DNA of 63,222 nucleotides from an uncultured Lachnospiraceae bacterium (GCA_947593735.1 CANQDT010000011.1:1-63222), one strand, 5' to 3'. Numbered from the stretch's first letter, positions 1 to 10,187 are shown. Notes: a model not told the origin generated them from the sequence alone. Translations and numbers: made by a program.

Positions 1-79
1 CAATATCTGCAATTTTCAAGGTTCATCTGAGCCTATTTTTTTCAACCCAGTTTTTCATAGATTACTTGACACTACCTGA

Positions 80-3000
80 TCAATATACAATATCCCCAAT
101 GATTGCATTCTTTTGGATCTGTTCCTTCTCTTTCTCGTCGATCCGGCTCCCCGATAGATACAGATGTTCATACCGGTTGTTCGGCACATAGTCCAGTGTC
201 GTGACATTGGTATCCGAAATTCTCAGATCCTGAAGCTCCCATAGCCGCTCCAGAGGTTCCAGCGCTGTGATATCCGAATTTCCGCTTACATTGATCTGCC
301 GGATGTCCTTACAGCGTTCCAGCCCGTCCAATCCGGCAAGCTGATTGTTCTGGATCGTCAGATACCGCAGTTTCGGGTTTGTCCCTAGAAGTGATACATC
401 TGTGATCTTATTCTCTTCCAGATACAGGTAATTTAAGCTTTTCAGTCCGGTGATTCCCTGAATATCCGTAATCTGGTTCCGCGCGGCAAGGAGCACATTC
501 AGTTTTTTCATATTTGCCACCGCGCTCACGTCGGTCAGCTGATTATCGCTCACATCCAATGCGGTAAGATTCAGCTCTGCCAGCGGACTGATATCTGTAA
601 TGGAATTCCGGTCTAAATAGAGCTGGCTGATATGTCCGCAGTTTTCAAGCCCCGTCACATCCGTAATCCCTCTTCCGCTTAAAAACAGGCTGCCGCGGAG
701 GGTATCCAGTTCTGCCGGCGTGATCTCTCCCGTATTCTCTTTATCCAGGTCGCTGTTATTTGCCCGCAGAGCGCGGTACAACGCGGGATTATCCCGTTCA
801 AATACCGAATGGCGTTCTTCATCCGGGCAGGCGATCACAAGGTCAAAGCTGCCGGTTTTTGTGGAACTCAATAATTTGGTTTTCACATAATAGATATGTC
901 CTGCTTTCAGCGTCTGGCTTATATAAAAGTCCCTCGTGTTATCCGGGTTTTTATTTGCGGCAGGCGCGTCGTCGTTATATGCCAGCTGTTTATTGGTATT
1001 GTCCAGCAGATATGCGCATGGGTCTGTGCCGCTGCTGCTGACAGACCGGATGGCATATGTTCCGGTTCCCGGCGCTACAAACCGGTAATACCGGTATTCC
1101 CCTTTCCGACAGATTGAGACATGGCTTACGCTCTCCGTCTGTTCCAACGGCACCGGTTCTGCTATAGATGGTACGGTATTGCTTCCAAGCGCCTGCTCCG
1201 ATGCAAATCGGATCGGAACCAAAGATTGTTCTGTTGCGCCATTCCCGAGTTCTCCATCTGAATTTCTTCCCCATCGCCATATCGTTCCGTCCGCCTCCTG
1301 TGCAAGAACATTGAGGCGTCCGGCGGCAACACTTTGGATTCCTTTCAGTTCTTCCAGTTGAACCGGGCGGAAGAAGTCCTGCATTACATGACCTTCCGGC
1401 GGCGTCATCCCGACCAGCCCGCACTGATATACGTCTCCTTTTTCATCACAGAAAATAGTAAAATTATAACCTGCTGCTACCGATCGGATTCCCGACAGGT
1501 ACGGGCATTGCACCGGTGTGTAGGAAAATTTATTTTTTCCGGTTCCAAACTGGCCGCGTATATTCAATCCCCATGAATAACAGAATCCCCTCTGATCTAT
1601 GGCAACCGCATGCTCATATCCGCCGGCGATACGCCGGATCGGTTCATCCAGGGCAATCTTTTTCGGTATCCGAGAAGAACTTTCTGTTGTCCCGGTTCCA
1701 AGCTGTCCCCATGAATTGTTTCCACATGCGTAGGCAGATCCGTCTTTCTTTATGAAATAACTGTTTTCCTCCCCGCACGCCGCCTGTATGACATCGGTAA
1801 GCGCAACCTTCACCGGGCTTGCCTGCTTTGTGTCTGTGCTGTCAATACCGAGCTGACCATCTGAGTTATCTCCCCAGCCCCATGCGGTTCCATCATCCTT
1901 CACTGCTATGCTGAACGACCGATTTGCGGCGATCTGTACGACATGATCCAGACCGGGTACCTGTGTCAGAACAGACCGGTTTATCTCTGTTCCGTCCCCA
2001 AGCTGTCCTCTGCTGTTTGAGCCGCACGCCCATACGGTTCCATCGCGTTTTAGAAATAGCTGATGGCTGTATCCCGACGCAGTCATAATCACATCATCCG
2101 TAATATACTTATTTTTCTTAACGGAGCCGGTACCGGTCAATTGTCCATATTCATTACTTCCGGTTCCGTATGCCCGGTTATCCTTCCCAATATAAACCGT
2201 ATGTCCGTATCCTGCGCTGATCGCTGCATGATTGTAGTCATATTCCCTCATCAACGGAGCGGTTTTTGTCTCTTTCAGGCATATGGACATTTCTGTTTCT
2301 TCCCGAAAATAGATCCGTTTTTCCCTCGTGATATATCCTTCGGCACGAACCGCAAGCATATGCTCACCCAATGGAATGTATTCCAATACAAGAGTACCGT
2401 CGTTCCCGGCTTCAAAGATAGTATGATTGATATCGGCTACTGCCCCTGAAATTCCGTTTCCGGAGCTGTCGTTAATATGCAGGATGAGGGTTGCCGTCCG
2501 GTCATGGATCAGTTGCTGTTTCACTCTTTTATCTGAACCGTCCTCGAGCATTTCAACATCAAATTCTGCTGTTTGATATCCCTGTTTCGAGATCACAACA
2601 TGATAGGTTCCCGGATTGATCCGATCGGTCACAGCATCTCCTCCGTCCGGATATGTTTCATAGTGATCGTCCACCAGACGTCCGTTGCTTATATAGACGT
2701 CCGCACCGCCAACATCTCCAAACACATCCGAGACCAGGACAGTCAGGCGTCCCGTCTTGCTTCTTGGTTTTAAAGAGTAGGATCGGTATATATGTTCCTC
2801 ATCCAGCCATGTGCTGACAGAAACCTGTAATGGTTCATATCCGGTCGCCTCAATAACAATATCTCTTGTATGATTGTAATAATTGTCCATATCAATAAAA
2901 TAGGCAATCCCATCCGTATCCGTGAAACCGCGTTTATTTTCTCCTTCCAGATAGCCCATTTCCCCTTCCACCAATGCTCCGGAAATTGGCTCGCCGGTAT

Positions 3001-3505
3001 CCGCATCCAATACTTCTATACTGCAATCCGTCGTATACGCGCCAACCTCTATATACATATCAATTCTTTGAACTTCAAGGAACACACCGGTATAATCATA
3101 AATCCATACCCGAAGAGTCAATTCATACTCATCGCTCACAACCTTATCCGGTATGACTACCTGCAGAGACGTTACCGGATATTTTATAACGGGGACTGAC
3201 CAGCCCGACGGGATAGTCTCTATTTCTATTTTCATAATGTCCGTCATATTGGTCTGCGCAAACGTGTAAGAGCCTCCTCCCGGTGGAAGCAGCATAGGCG
3301 CATCACAATCATAAGTCGCCAGATCGACTTCCGGGTCATAATAAGTAAAATCATTCAGCGGCCCGCCGCCCTGAAAAATATCCCTCATTTTTTGAAAAAG
3401 CTGCGCTTTATCACGATATAAAGTCCTTTCTTTCGCCTCACATTTCATCCCACATAAGAAAAATGTAAAAATAATTACAATCCAGAAAATTCTTTTTTTC
3501 TTCAT
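80..3505 (-). CDS. Secreted mosaic protein with RCC1 repeats and leucine-rich repeats
   Basis: An exported 1141-residue protein of unknown target. Residues 1-25 are a Sec signal peptide with a KKKR start and a hydrophobic core. Residues about 155-415 hold three carboxypeptidase-regulatory-like beta-sandwich repeats. Residues about 425-790 hold about seven RCC1-type repeats of the form AAG..H.......G.v..WG.N..GQLG. Residues about 805-905 resemble the bacterial pre-peptidase C-terminal (PPC) fold. Residues about 920-1141 are internalin-like 22-residue LRRs with the ITDI/LTDV signature, preceded by one EF-hand/dockerin-like stretch near residue 925. There is no LPXTG, SLH or other wall anchor. 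The gene is divergent from the blaI operon. The modules suggest extracellular protein or glycan binding; no catalytic domain is visible. Domain recognition is firm, function is unknown. Confidence 0.9.
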   Translation of the reverse strand: MKKKRIFWIVIIFTFFLCGMKCEAKERTLYRDKAQLFQKMRDIFQGGGPLNDFTYYDPEVDLATYDCDAPMLLPPGGGSYTFAQTNMTDIMKIEIETIPSGWSVPVIKYPVTSLQVVIPDKVVSDEYELTLRVWIYDYTGVFLEVQRIDMYIEVGAYTTDCSIEVLDADTGEPISGALVEGEMGYLEGENKRGFTDTDGIAYFIDMDNYYNHTRDIVIEATGYEPLQVSVSTWLDEEHIYRSYSLKPRSKTGRLTVLVSDVFGDVGGADVYISNGRLVDDHYETYPDGGDAVTDRINPGTYHVVISKQGYQTAEFDVEMLEDGSDKRVKQQLIHDRTATLILHINDSSGNGISGAVADINHTIFEAGNDGTLVLEYIPLGEHMLAVRAEGYITREKRIYFREETEMSICLKETKTAPLMREYDYNHAAISAGYGHTVYIGKDNRAYGTGSNEYGQLTGTGSVKKNKYITDDVIMTASGYSHQLFLKRDGTVWACGSNSRGQLGDGTEINRSVLTQVPGLDHVVQIAANRSFSIAVKDDGTAWGWGDNSDGQLGIDSTDTKQASPVKVALTDVIQAACGEENSYFIKKDGSAYACGNNSWGQLGTGTTESSSRIPKKIALDEPIRRIAGGYEHAVAIDQRGFCYSWGLNIRGQFGTGKNKFSYTPVQCPYLSGIRSVAAGYNFTIFCDEKGDVYQCGLVGMTPPEGHVMQDFFRPVQLEELKGIQSVAAGRLNVLAQEADGTIWRWGRNSDGELGNGATEQSLVPIRFASEQALGSNTVPSIAEPVPLEQTESVSHVSICRKGEYRYYRFVAPGTGTYAIRSVSSSGTDPCAYLLDNTNKQLAYNDDAPAANKNPDNTRDFYISQTLKAGHIYYVKTKLLSSTKTGSFDLVIACPDEERHSVFERDNPALYRALRANNSDLDKENTGEITPAELDTLRGSLFLSGRGITDVTGLENCGHISQLYLDRNSITDISPLAELNLTALDVSDNQLTDVSAVANMKKLNVLLAARNQITDIQGITGLKSLNYLYLEENKITDVSLLGTNPKLRYLTIQNNQLAGLDGLERCKDIRQINVSGNSDITALEPLERLWELQDLRISDTNVTTLDYVPNNRYEHLYLSGSRIDEKEKEQIQKNAIIGDIVY

Positions 3506-3660
3506 TGGCTTCCTCCCCTGCTACACCTTTCTCTCACTTATACTGGATTTCAGAAAATAAAAATGCAACAAAAACAAACCACGATTGACATCTCCTCTCT
3601 ACTTAAAACACGGTCACCCATTCCTTTTCCATATAAAAAATTATCTCATTACTTTCTTTT

Positions 3661-3690
3661 ATTAAATAATATTATCTTATACTTTGTCAA
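3661..3690 (-). promoter_or_regulatory. Predicted sigma-A promoter of the RCC1/LRR gene
   Basis: On the minus strand, TTGACA (3685-3690) is followed after 18 nt by TTTAAT (3661-3666). The start codon is about 150 nt further on. The -35 context TTGACAAAGTATAA nearly repeats at 6816-6829. The surrounding 3506-3796 stretch is otherwise very AT-rich and I see no gene in it. Confidence 0.45.
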
Positions 3691-3757
3691 TAATTTTTTA
3701 TTTTATTTATTATATTTTATTTTATAATGCTTAATCTGTTGATTTGACATATTACAA

Positions 3758-3786
3758 TTGACATATTGATTCAATTTATATATAAT
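3758..3786 (+). promoter_or_regulatory. Consensus sigma-A promoter of the blaI operon
   Basis: TTGACA (3758-3763), a 17-nt spacer and TATAAT (3781-3786) form a perfect consensus promoter. A second copy of TTGACATATT lies 14 bp upstream, giving a direct repeat that could be a repressor site; this is inference. Transcription would begin near 3793, which places the ATG at 3797 almost at the 5' end and favours the ATG at 3824 for blaI. Confidence 0.75.
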
Positions 3787-3823
3787 ATTTTAATAAATGA
3801 ATGAACAAAGGGATACCACTGAA

Positions 3824-4216
3824 ATGAAACGAAATTATAAGTTGACCAACCGTGAGTTGGAAGTTATGCAGGTGCTGTGGGATTCGGATCAGCCGCTGGC
3901 GGCAACAGACATTTCCGAGCGCAATTCCAGCCTGAACCTGAGTACCGTACAGGTTGCCTTACGAAAACTGATGGAGAAATCTTATATCAAGGTGGCGGAT
4001 ATCGTCTATCACAACACTGTTTTGACCAGAGTATATGAGCCGGTACTGACCCAGGAAGACTATATGATTGATTATCTGAAAGCATCTTCTTTAAAGGTCG
4101 AGTCGATCGTCGCCTCTCTGGTTAAAAAAGAGAACAGCATGGAAGTATTGGAAAAGCTGGAAACATTTATTCAAAAACGAAAAAAACTCTTGAAGGATAA
4201 AACGTCCGATGTTTGA
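3824..4216 (+). CDS. blaI: BlaI/MecI-family repressor
   Basis: A 130-residue winged-helix repressor. In this family the dimer blocks its own operon until the partner M56 membrane peptidase triggers its cleavage. The N-terminal wHTH covers about residues 1-70 (LTNRELEVMQVLW, then the recognition region NLSTVQVALRKL), followed by the short dimerisation region. I chose ATG 3824 because it has AAAGGG about 11 nt upstream. The in-frame ATG at 3797 has no ribosome site and lies only about 4 nt from the predicted transcription start. The gene overlaps the M56 gene by 8 bp. No beta-lactamase or PBP gene is next to it, so the regulated target is unclear. Confidence 0.88.
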   Translation: MKRNYKLTNRELEVMQVLWDSDQPLAATDISERNSSLNLSTVQVALRKLMEKSYIKVADIVYHNTVLTRVYEPVLTQEDYMIDYLKASSLKVESIVASLVKKENSMEVLEKLETFIQKRKKLLKDKTSDV

Positions 4217-5345
4217 TTATAATTCCACAATGAATACCATTATTCTCGGAAGCTTCATGATTCTGGTCCTGTATCTGACTTACCGAACCAAATCATACAT
4301 TGCGAGGATTCCTTATCCGTTTCTCATGATTTATACGGCGCTTATTTTTCTGAGACTATGTTGGCCCTTCGACCGGAAACAGGCATTTATGATCAACATC
4401 CGCCATATATATCCCGCGATTTCCTCTTTTCTTGTTACCAAGGGACATTGGCATGCGTTTCATTTTTACTATTACCAGGTACTTGCGGTCATTTGGATCG
4501 CGGGAAGCATCCTGTGCCTGATCCGCATAATCCGGAATCATATCTGCTTTTCAAAGCTTTTGAAGATTATGCCAAAAAAAAGCCGGGATGATATCAGGAA
4601 ACAGTACCGAAACCGGATGAGCGCGTCTCTGTACCAAAGGTTGACCATCATACAGACCGATTATGTATCGACTCCATCCGTTGCGCGGATCAGACACCCT
4701 GTTATTCTGCTGCCGGAAATGGAATTCAGCGACAAAGAGTTGGAGTATATCATCAGCCATGAGCTTCAACATATCCGGAATCATGATCTGGTTATCCAGC
4801 TTTTTACAGAACTGCTCTGCGCGTTATACTGGTGGAACCCACTCGTTTATTTATTAAAAAAAGTATTGATCAACATAAATGAGATACGGATTGATTCGAT
4901 TCTGTCAAAAAACTGGGATCAACAGGAAACGCACCAATATATCTCCTGTCTGTTAAAAGTAAGCCAACATCAGGCAAATACCGGATCCGATCAGAAACTG
5001 ATCGCCTTTGCCGCCAGACAGGAACCCCTTGTGGAGAGGACTGCTTATCTGAAAAAAGATGGAAAACAGAAAATACCGGTTTTGTCCGGCGCGATTCTGG
5101 CAATTACCATGTTCTGCTCCATAACCTGTATGTTTGTGCCATATCAAATCCCACCTGAAGTAGAATCGGAATCATTTACTATTCCAGCAGATGATTCTTA
5201 CATAGTCAAAAATAATGAAGGCACTTATACTTTGTATATCAATCATGAACCGGCAGGCACTTTGACGGATCCCTACGATTCCGCATTCGAGGGCATCCCT
5301 GTTTATCAAACTTTAAAGGAGGCAAAAAGCCATGAGAAAAATTAA
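4209..5345 (+). CDS. BlaR1/MecR1-like M56 membrane metallopeptidase
   Basis: A 378-residue integral membrane zinc peptidase. The first half has three or four helices (near residues 8-25, 35-52 and 90-112). The gluzincin motif HELQH lies at about residues 184-188, and the family's NPLVY signature follows about 30 residues later. One more helix lies near residues 294-314. About 60 residues outside the membrane follow. The penicillin-binding sensor domain of BlaR1 is absent, so it should sense something other than a covalently bound beta-lactam, or act through a partner. It overlaps blaI upstream by 8 bp and the small exported gene downstream by 14 bp, so the three are translationally linked. 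Expected role (inference): signal-triggered cleavage of the BlaI protein. Confidence 0.88.
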   Translation: MFDYNSTMNTIILGSFMILVLYLTYRTKSYIARIPYPFLMIYTALIFLRLCWPFDRKQAFMINIRHIYPAISSFLVTKGHWHAFHFYYYQVLAVIWIAGSILCLIRIIRNHICFSKLLKIMPKKSRDDIRKQYRNRMSASLYQRLTIIQTDYVSTPSVARIRHPVILLPEMEFSDKELEYIISHELQHIRNHDLVIQLFTELLCALYWWNPLVYLLKKVLININEIRIDSILSKNWDQQETHQYISCLLKVSQHQANTGSDQKLIAFAARQEPLVERTAYLKKDGKQKIPVLSGAILAITMFCSITCMFVPYQIPPEVESESFTIPADDSYIVKNNEGTYTLYINHEPAGTLTDPYDSAFEGIPVYQTLKEAKSHEKN

Positions 5346-5580
5346 ACTTTTCATTCCCTGTACCCTGTTTTTACTCGCTATTTTCCCAGCGAACGCGCGT
5401 GCCTGCACACAGACACCCGCCGCTGACCAGGCTGCATTACTTACTGCTCCGAAGCCTGAAGTTTCCGTTCCCTATTCGGATCAGTATGAATGGCGTTTCA
5501 AAACGATTGACGGCGTCCTGTATAAAAGACTTTACAATATCACAAAACAGGAATGGGTCGGCGACTGGATTCCGGCATGA
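5332..5580 (+). CDS. Small exported protein, third gene of the blaI operon
   Basis: An 82-residue protein that I do not recognise. A hydrophobic signal segment (about residues 3-22) ends in ARAC, which could be a signal peptidase I site before cysteine or a poor lipobox. A Pro-rich spacer follows, then a compact C-terminal region rich in Trp and Tyr, including YEWRF and EWVGDW. The start is well supported by AAAGGAGG 9 nt upstream, inside the end of the M56 gene. The tight coupling suggests it works with the M56 peptidase, perhaps as an extracellular ligand or modulator. That is inference from position only. Confidence 0.65.
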   Translation: MRKIKLFIPCTLFLLAIFPANARACTQTPAADQAALLTAPKPEVSVPYSDQYEWRFKTIDGVLYKRLYNITKQEWVGDWIPA

Positions 5581-5690
5581 TACTAAGCTCCCAGGCATAT
5601 ATTCTCACTAGGCTCGATAGGACCTCGCCAAGTGATCATATTATACCATAAAAAAATCCCAAAAAACGCAACTTGTAAAAACCGGTCAGA

Positions 5691-5965
5691 TTATTGTAAA
5701 AAGTGGTATATTGCTTGCCGGTTTTCGTTTACACGCGTTTTGATATCCCATTGTACTCCTTTACGACGGAACGGATCATTCATGCGCATTCCATATCCAT
5801 GCGCGTTTTTATCTGCCTTATCGGATGCCAGCGCGCCGGCATCCTGCTCCGGAAGACAGCTGCTTTTCCGTGTAATACCGCAAGATCCCCGTTTTTCATA
5901 TGGATCTCCGACGGCATTACAATGTCATATTCCCATTGGATATCATATTGCTTCGCCTGTTTCAT
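5691..5965 (-). pseudogene. Decayed GHKL sensor histidine kinase (ATPase-domain remnant)
   Basis: Read on the minus strand from 5965, the first ~34 codons look like the stretch before the N box of AgrC-type GHKL kinases (IQWEYDIVMPSEIHMKNGDL). The NLLDNA box that should follow is missing. After a shift of one base near 5861-5867, the other frame gives a run with NAHGYGMR, like the G-box HGxGL of these kinases, then GVQWDIKTRVNENRQ up to a stop at 5691. It therefore looks like a 3' remnant with an internal deletion and a frameshift. The palindromic element at 5977-6085 abuts its 5' edge. The family call comes from motif memory, not a search. Confidence 0.4.
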
Positions 5966-5976
5966 TTTTAAAAAAA

Positions 5977-6085
5977 GAGGGCATCCCTCAAGTCATTGAT
6001 ATGCTCCTCCTTGAAATCGACATTTTATTTTTTCTAATGTCTACCTCAAGGGGAGCATATCACATTCGACTTTTTGGACACCCTC
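5977..6085. mobile_element. Palindromic mini-element (MITE-like or mini-IS remnant)
   Basis: About 109 bp whose two halves are imperfect inverted copies over nearly 48 bp each. The ends are GAGGGCATCC and GGACACCCTC. The internal arms are ATATGCTCC.CCTTGA...GACATT (about 5999-6024) and AATGTCTACCTCAAGGGG (6036-6053) continuing as AGCATAT. Read on the minus strand, GGAGG stands before ATCA-ATG-ACT-TGA, as if the first codons of a lost transposase gene had been joined to the other end. A T7 run follows on the minus strand, so it could also act as a terminator for the 6156-6560 gene. No target-site duplication was identified with confidence. Confidence 0.5.
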
Positions 6086-6155
6086 TCATATTTCATAATA
6101 TTAAAAAGGAGCTTCTGCCATCTTTCTGATGCATTAAAATTTATTCAATTCCGGA

Positions 6156-6560
6156 TCATTGACTGTTGCCATTATTTTTTATAAAGGCGTTTGCAAGATA
6201 GGTAAAGGTAATAAGCAATAATAAATCCTCACTCCGGCTGACAATCATCTGTATTCTATCCACAATCCGCGGTCCTGTCGTATATAAAGTTGACAGGCAG
6301 AAAAGAAATACTCCCATCACCGTCCATACAATAAATATAGCTCTCCTCATACATGTCTGCTGCCTTATTGTATATTTTGTGATCAGAAAATTACAGATTG
6401 CAATAAACGCCGCCGTACCCATTTTTAAAATAAAATAGTGCGGGAATAAGCGATATGTTTTTGAGACGTATTGATCAAACGCGATTCGCAGCATCCCAAA
6501 TGTAACTACCGTTACCGCCGGATAAAGTATGATATACAAATAATTCAACCATCGTTTCAT
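6156..6560 (-). CDS. Small four-helix membrane protein of unknown function
   Basis: A 134-residue protein with four predicted transmembrane segments (about residues 6-24, 38-55, 68-88 and 105-125) and short charged loops. No catalytic motif or family is recognised. I chose the ATG at 6560 because GAGG stands 8 nt upstream. The frame stays open to an ATG at 6605, but that one has no ribosome site and would cover the end of the small ORF. A 37-codon ORF lies just upstream, with 23 nt between stop and start, under a good predicted promoter. Size and context resemble immunity or peptide-partner membrane proteins, but nothing in the sequence proves that. Confidence 0.55.
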   Translation of the reverse strand: MKRWLNYLYIILYPAVTVVTFGMLRIAFDQYVSKTYRLFPHYFILKMGTAAFIAICNFLITKYTIRQQTCMRRAIFIVWTVMGVFLFCLSTLYTTGPRIVDRIQMIVSRSEDLLLLITFTYLANAFIKNNGNSQ

Positions 6561-6583
6561 TCTTTGATCCTCATCTCCACAAA

Positions 6584-6697
6584 TTAGTTTGAAAGACTGC
6601 CCCAATCAATCGCATTCTTTATAATTGGACAATCAACTTCAAAAACCCATTTTGAACCTGTCCCACGCTGCAGCATACATGAAGATATTCCGCCCAT
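6584..6697 (-). CDS. Candidate 37-residue peptide upstream of the membrane protein
   Basis: A short ORF from ATG 6697 to TAA 6584 on the minus strand, with AGGA 9 nt upstream. It begins MGGISSCMLQR, has two cysteines, an aromatic/acidic centre (KWVFEVD) and ends DWGSLSN. The frame is also open for 22 codons upstream of the ATG, but without an ATG, so this could be the tail of a lost longer gene. It is followed at 23 nt by the four-helix membrane protein. A toxin or signal peptide with its partner is one reading; a gene remnant is the other. Confidence 0.35.
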   Translation of the reverse strand: MGGISSCMLQRGTGSKWVFEVDCPIIKNAIDWGSLSN

Positions 6698-6800
6698 CAA
6701 TGTTGTTCCTACATCTTTAACATAACTAGTAAATTTCGTCGTATAGGAATAAGAATTGCTTGTTTAACAATTATCCGGAATACACTATGTTCTAACTGAT

Positions 6801-6829
6801 AATATAATTTTTATTTTATACATTGTCAA
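6801..6829 (-). promoter_or_regulatory. Predicted promoter of the small ORF/membrane protein pair
   Basis: On the minus strand, TTGACA (6824-6829), a 17-nt spacer and TATATT (6801-6806). The sequence TTGACAATGTATAA differs at one position from the -35 region of the RCC1/LRR gene promoter. No gene is seen between 6830 and 7111; that stretch holds AT-rich DNA and the terminator at 6921-6966. Confidence 0.6.
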
Positions 6830-6920
6830 TATTTTTTTATTGTATATATATATTTTTACAAAAAAGATGGGCGCTAATGGCATTTCATCTCATATCAACA
6901 TAATCCTGTGTCGATCGTAG

Positions 6921-6966
6921 AAAAGCGGGAGCATATCCAATCTCTGATTATGCTTCCGCTTTTTTG
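6921..6966 (-). terminator. Bidirectional terminator after the heat-shock operon
   Basis: Inverted repeat AAGCGGGAGCATA / TATGCTTCCGCTT with a 13-nt loop. It is flanked by TTTTTT on the plus strand and by TTTT on the minus strand. It lies about 145 nt after the dnaJ stop and can end that operon. Confidence 0.65.
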
Positions 6967-7111
6967 CAAGTATTGCCTAAATATGATATTACCGGTAATT
7001 CCGTCATGATAAAGTTTATCGCTCCGGAAGACAAAGGAATCCGGAGCGGATCCGAATGCGAAAAGGCTGCCTTCGATCGTTTCATTTCGTCTCCAGCAGC
7101 CTGTGCCCTGT

Positions 7112-8284
7112 TTATTTATTCTTTTTCTTTTTGGAGAAAAATCCTTCGGTTTTTCCCGCCGTCCCTGCCTGGCTGTTCCTGCCCTCCAGGGACGCCTCAA
7201 ATTGCCGCAGGAGGTCTTTCTGCTCGCCGGTCAGATGCTCCGGCACCTGGACGATCAGCGTCACATAGTGGTCCCCTCGCACATTCTTGTTCCGGCGGGA
7301 CGGAACGCCTTTCCCGCGGAGCCGGATCCTGGTATCCGTCTGGGTACCCGGGTTTACCGTATACTGGTACGGACCGTCCAGCGTATTGATGGTGACCGTT
7401 CCTCCGAGCGCCGCGCTCGTAAATGAGATCGGCGCGGAAGAATAGATATTATATCCGTCCCTCTGGAAAATCGGATGTTCCCCGACCAGGACGACGACCA
7501 TCAGGTCTCCGCGCGGTCCTCCGTTCACTCCCGGCTCGCCTTTTCCGGCGATCCGTATGGTCTGACCGTTATCGATCCCGGCGGGAACCGTGATCTGGAT
7601 CCGTTTCCGATTGCGGACATATCCGGTCCCATGGCAGTCCGGACATTTATTCTTGATCACCTTTCCGGTCCCGTTGCAGTCCGGACAGGTCTGTACGTTC
7701 TGTACAGTCCCGAACAGCGATTGCTGCGTATAGACAACCTGCCCCTTTCCGCCGCAGCGGGAACACGTTTCCGGAGCGGACCCCGGAGCGGCGCCCGTTC
7801 CATGGCAGGTCTTGCAGTCGTCGCTTAATGTAATCTCCACATCCTTCGTGGTGCCGAATACGGCTTCCTCAAAGGAAATGTGGATGCTGATCCGCATATT
7901 GGCGCCCTGGCGCGGTCCGTTTCTCCTCGCGGAACTCCGGCTGCCGCCCCCAAACATACCTCCGAAGATATCGCCAAAAATATCGCCCATATCCTGGCCG
8001 GTAAATTCAAATCCGCCGAAGCCGCCAAAGCCGCCCGGTCCGCTGCCGCCTCCCTGATCGAAGGCGGCGTGGCCGAACTGGTCATACTTCGCTCTTTTCT
8101 GCGCGTCACTTAATACTTCATAGGCTTCTGAAGCCTCCTTGAATTTCTGCTCGGCTTCCGGATTATCCGGGTTGGTATCGGGATGGTATTTTTTGGCAAC
8201 CTGGCGGTATGCCTTCTTTATCTCCGCTTCCGTGGCCGTTTTACTGACCCCGAGAACCTCATAATAATCTCTCTTTTCTGCCAT
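7112..8284 (-). CDS. dnaJ: Chaperone protein DnaJ
   Basis: A 390-residue Hsp40 co-chaperone that stimulates DnaK ATPase and delivers unfolded clients. The J domain covers residues 1-70 with HPD at 34-36. A Gly/Phe-rich linker follows (about 75-120). Then come the four zinc-finger repeats [24 protein letters not shown] and CPDCHGTG, and the C-terminal client-binding domains. The tail is Lys-rich (KKKKNK). It is the last gene of hrcA-grpE-dnaK-dnaJ, only 10 nt after dnaK, and shares the CIRCE-controlled promoter. Confidence 0.98.
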   Translation of the reverse strand: MAEKRDYYEVLGVSKTATEAEIKKAYRQVAKKYHPDTNPDNPEAEQKFKEASEAYEVLSDAQKRAKYDQFGHAAFDQGGGSGPGGFGGFGGFEFTGQDMGDIFGDIFGGMFGGGSRSSARRNGPRQGANMRISIHISFEEAVFGTTKDVEITLSDDCKTCHGTGAAPGSAPETCSRCGGKGQVVYTQQSLFGTVQNVQTCPDCNGTGKVIKNKCPDCHGTGYVRNRKRIQITVPAGIDNGQTIRIAGKGEPGVNGGPRGDLMVVVLVGEHPIFQRDGYNIYSSAPISFTSAALGGTVTINTLDGPYQYTVNPGTQTDTRIRLRGKGVPSRRNKNVRGDHYVTLIVQVPEHLTGEQKDLLRQFEASLEGRNSQAGTAGKTEGFFSKKKKNK

Positions 8285-8294
8285 AGCTGTTTAC

Positions 8295-10187
<1,893 letters not shown>

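Noticed and set aside
1-79. Possible insertion-sequence end at the left edge
   Set aside because: The sequence around 60-75 (TTGACACTACC) faintly recalls IS termini, but no inverted partner or transposase is visible in the window.
5677-5724. AAAACCGG/CCGGTTTT inverted repeat as terminator of the blaI operon
   Set aside because: The stem is only 8 bp with a loop over 30 nt and part lies in the kinase remnant; too weak to call.
5632-6129. A 165-codon plus-strand open frame
   Set aside because: It crosses the palindromic element and the antisense of the kinase remnant, and its composition is not protein-like.
7021-7047. Hairpin GCTCCGGA/TCCGGAGC after dnaJ
   Set aside because: There is no U-tract on either strand; the hairpin at 6921-6966 is a better terminator.
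6895-7200. A 101-codon minus-strand frame overlapping the end of dnaJ
   Set aside because: It reads the Lys/Arg-rich end of dnaJ and the terminator in another frame; no ribosome site or family.
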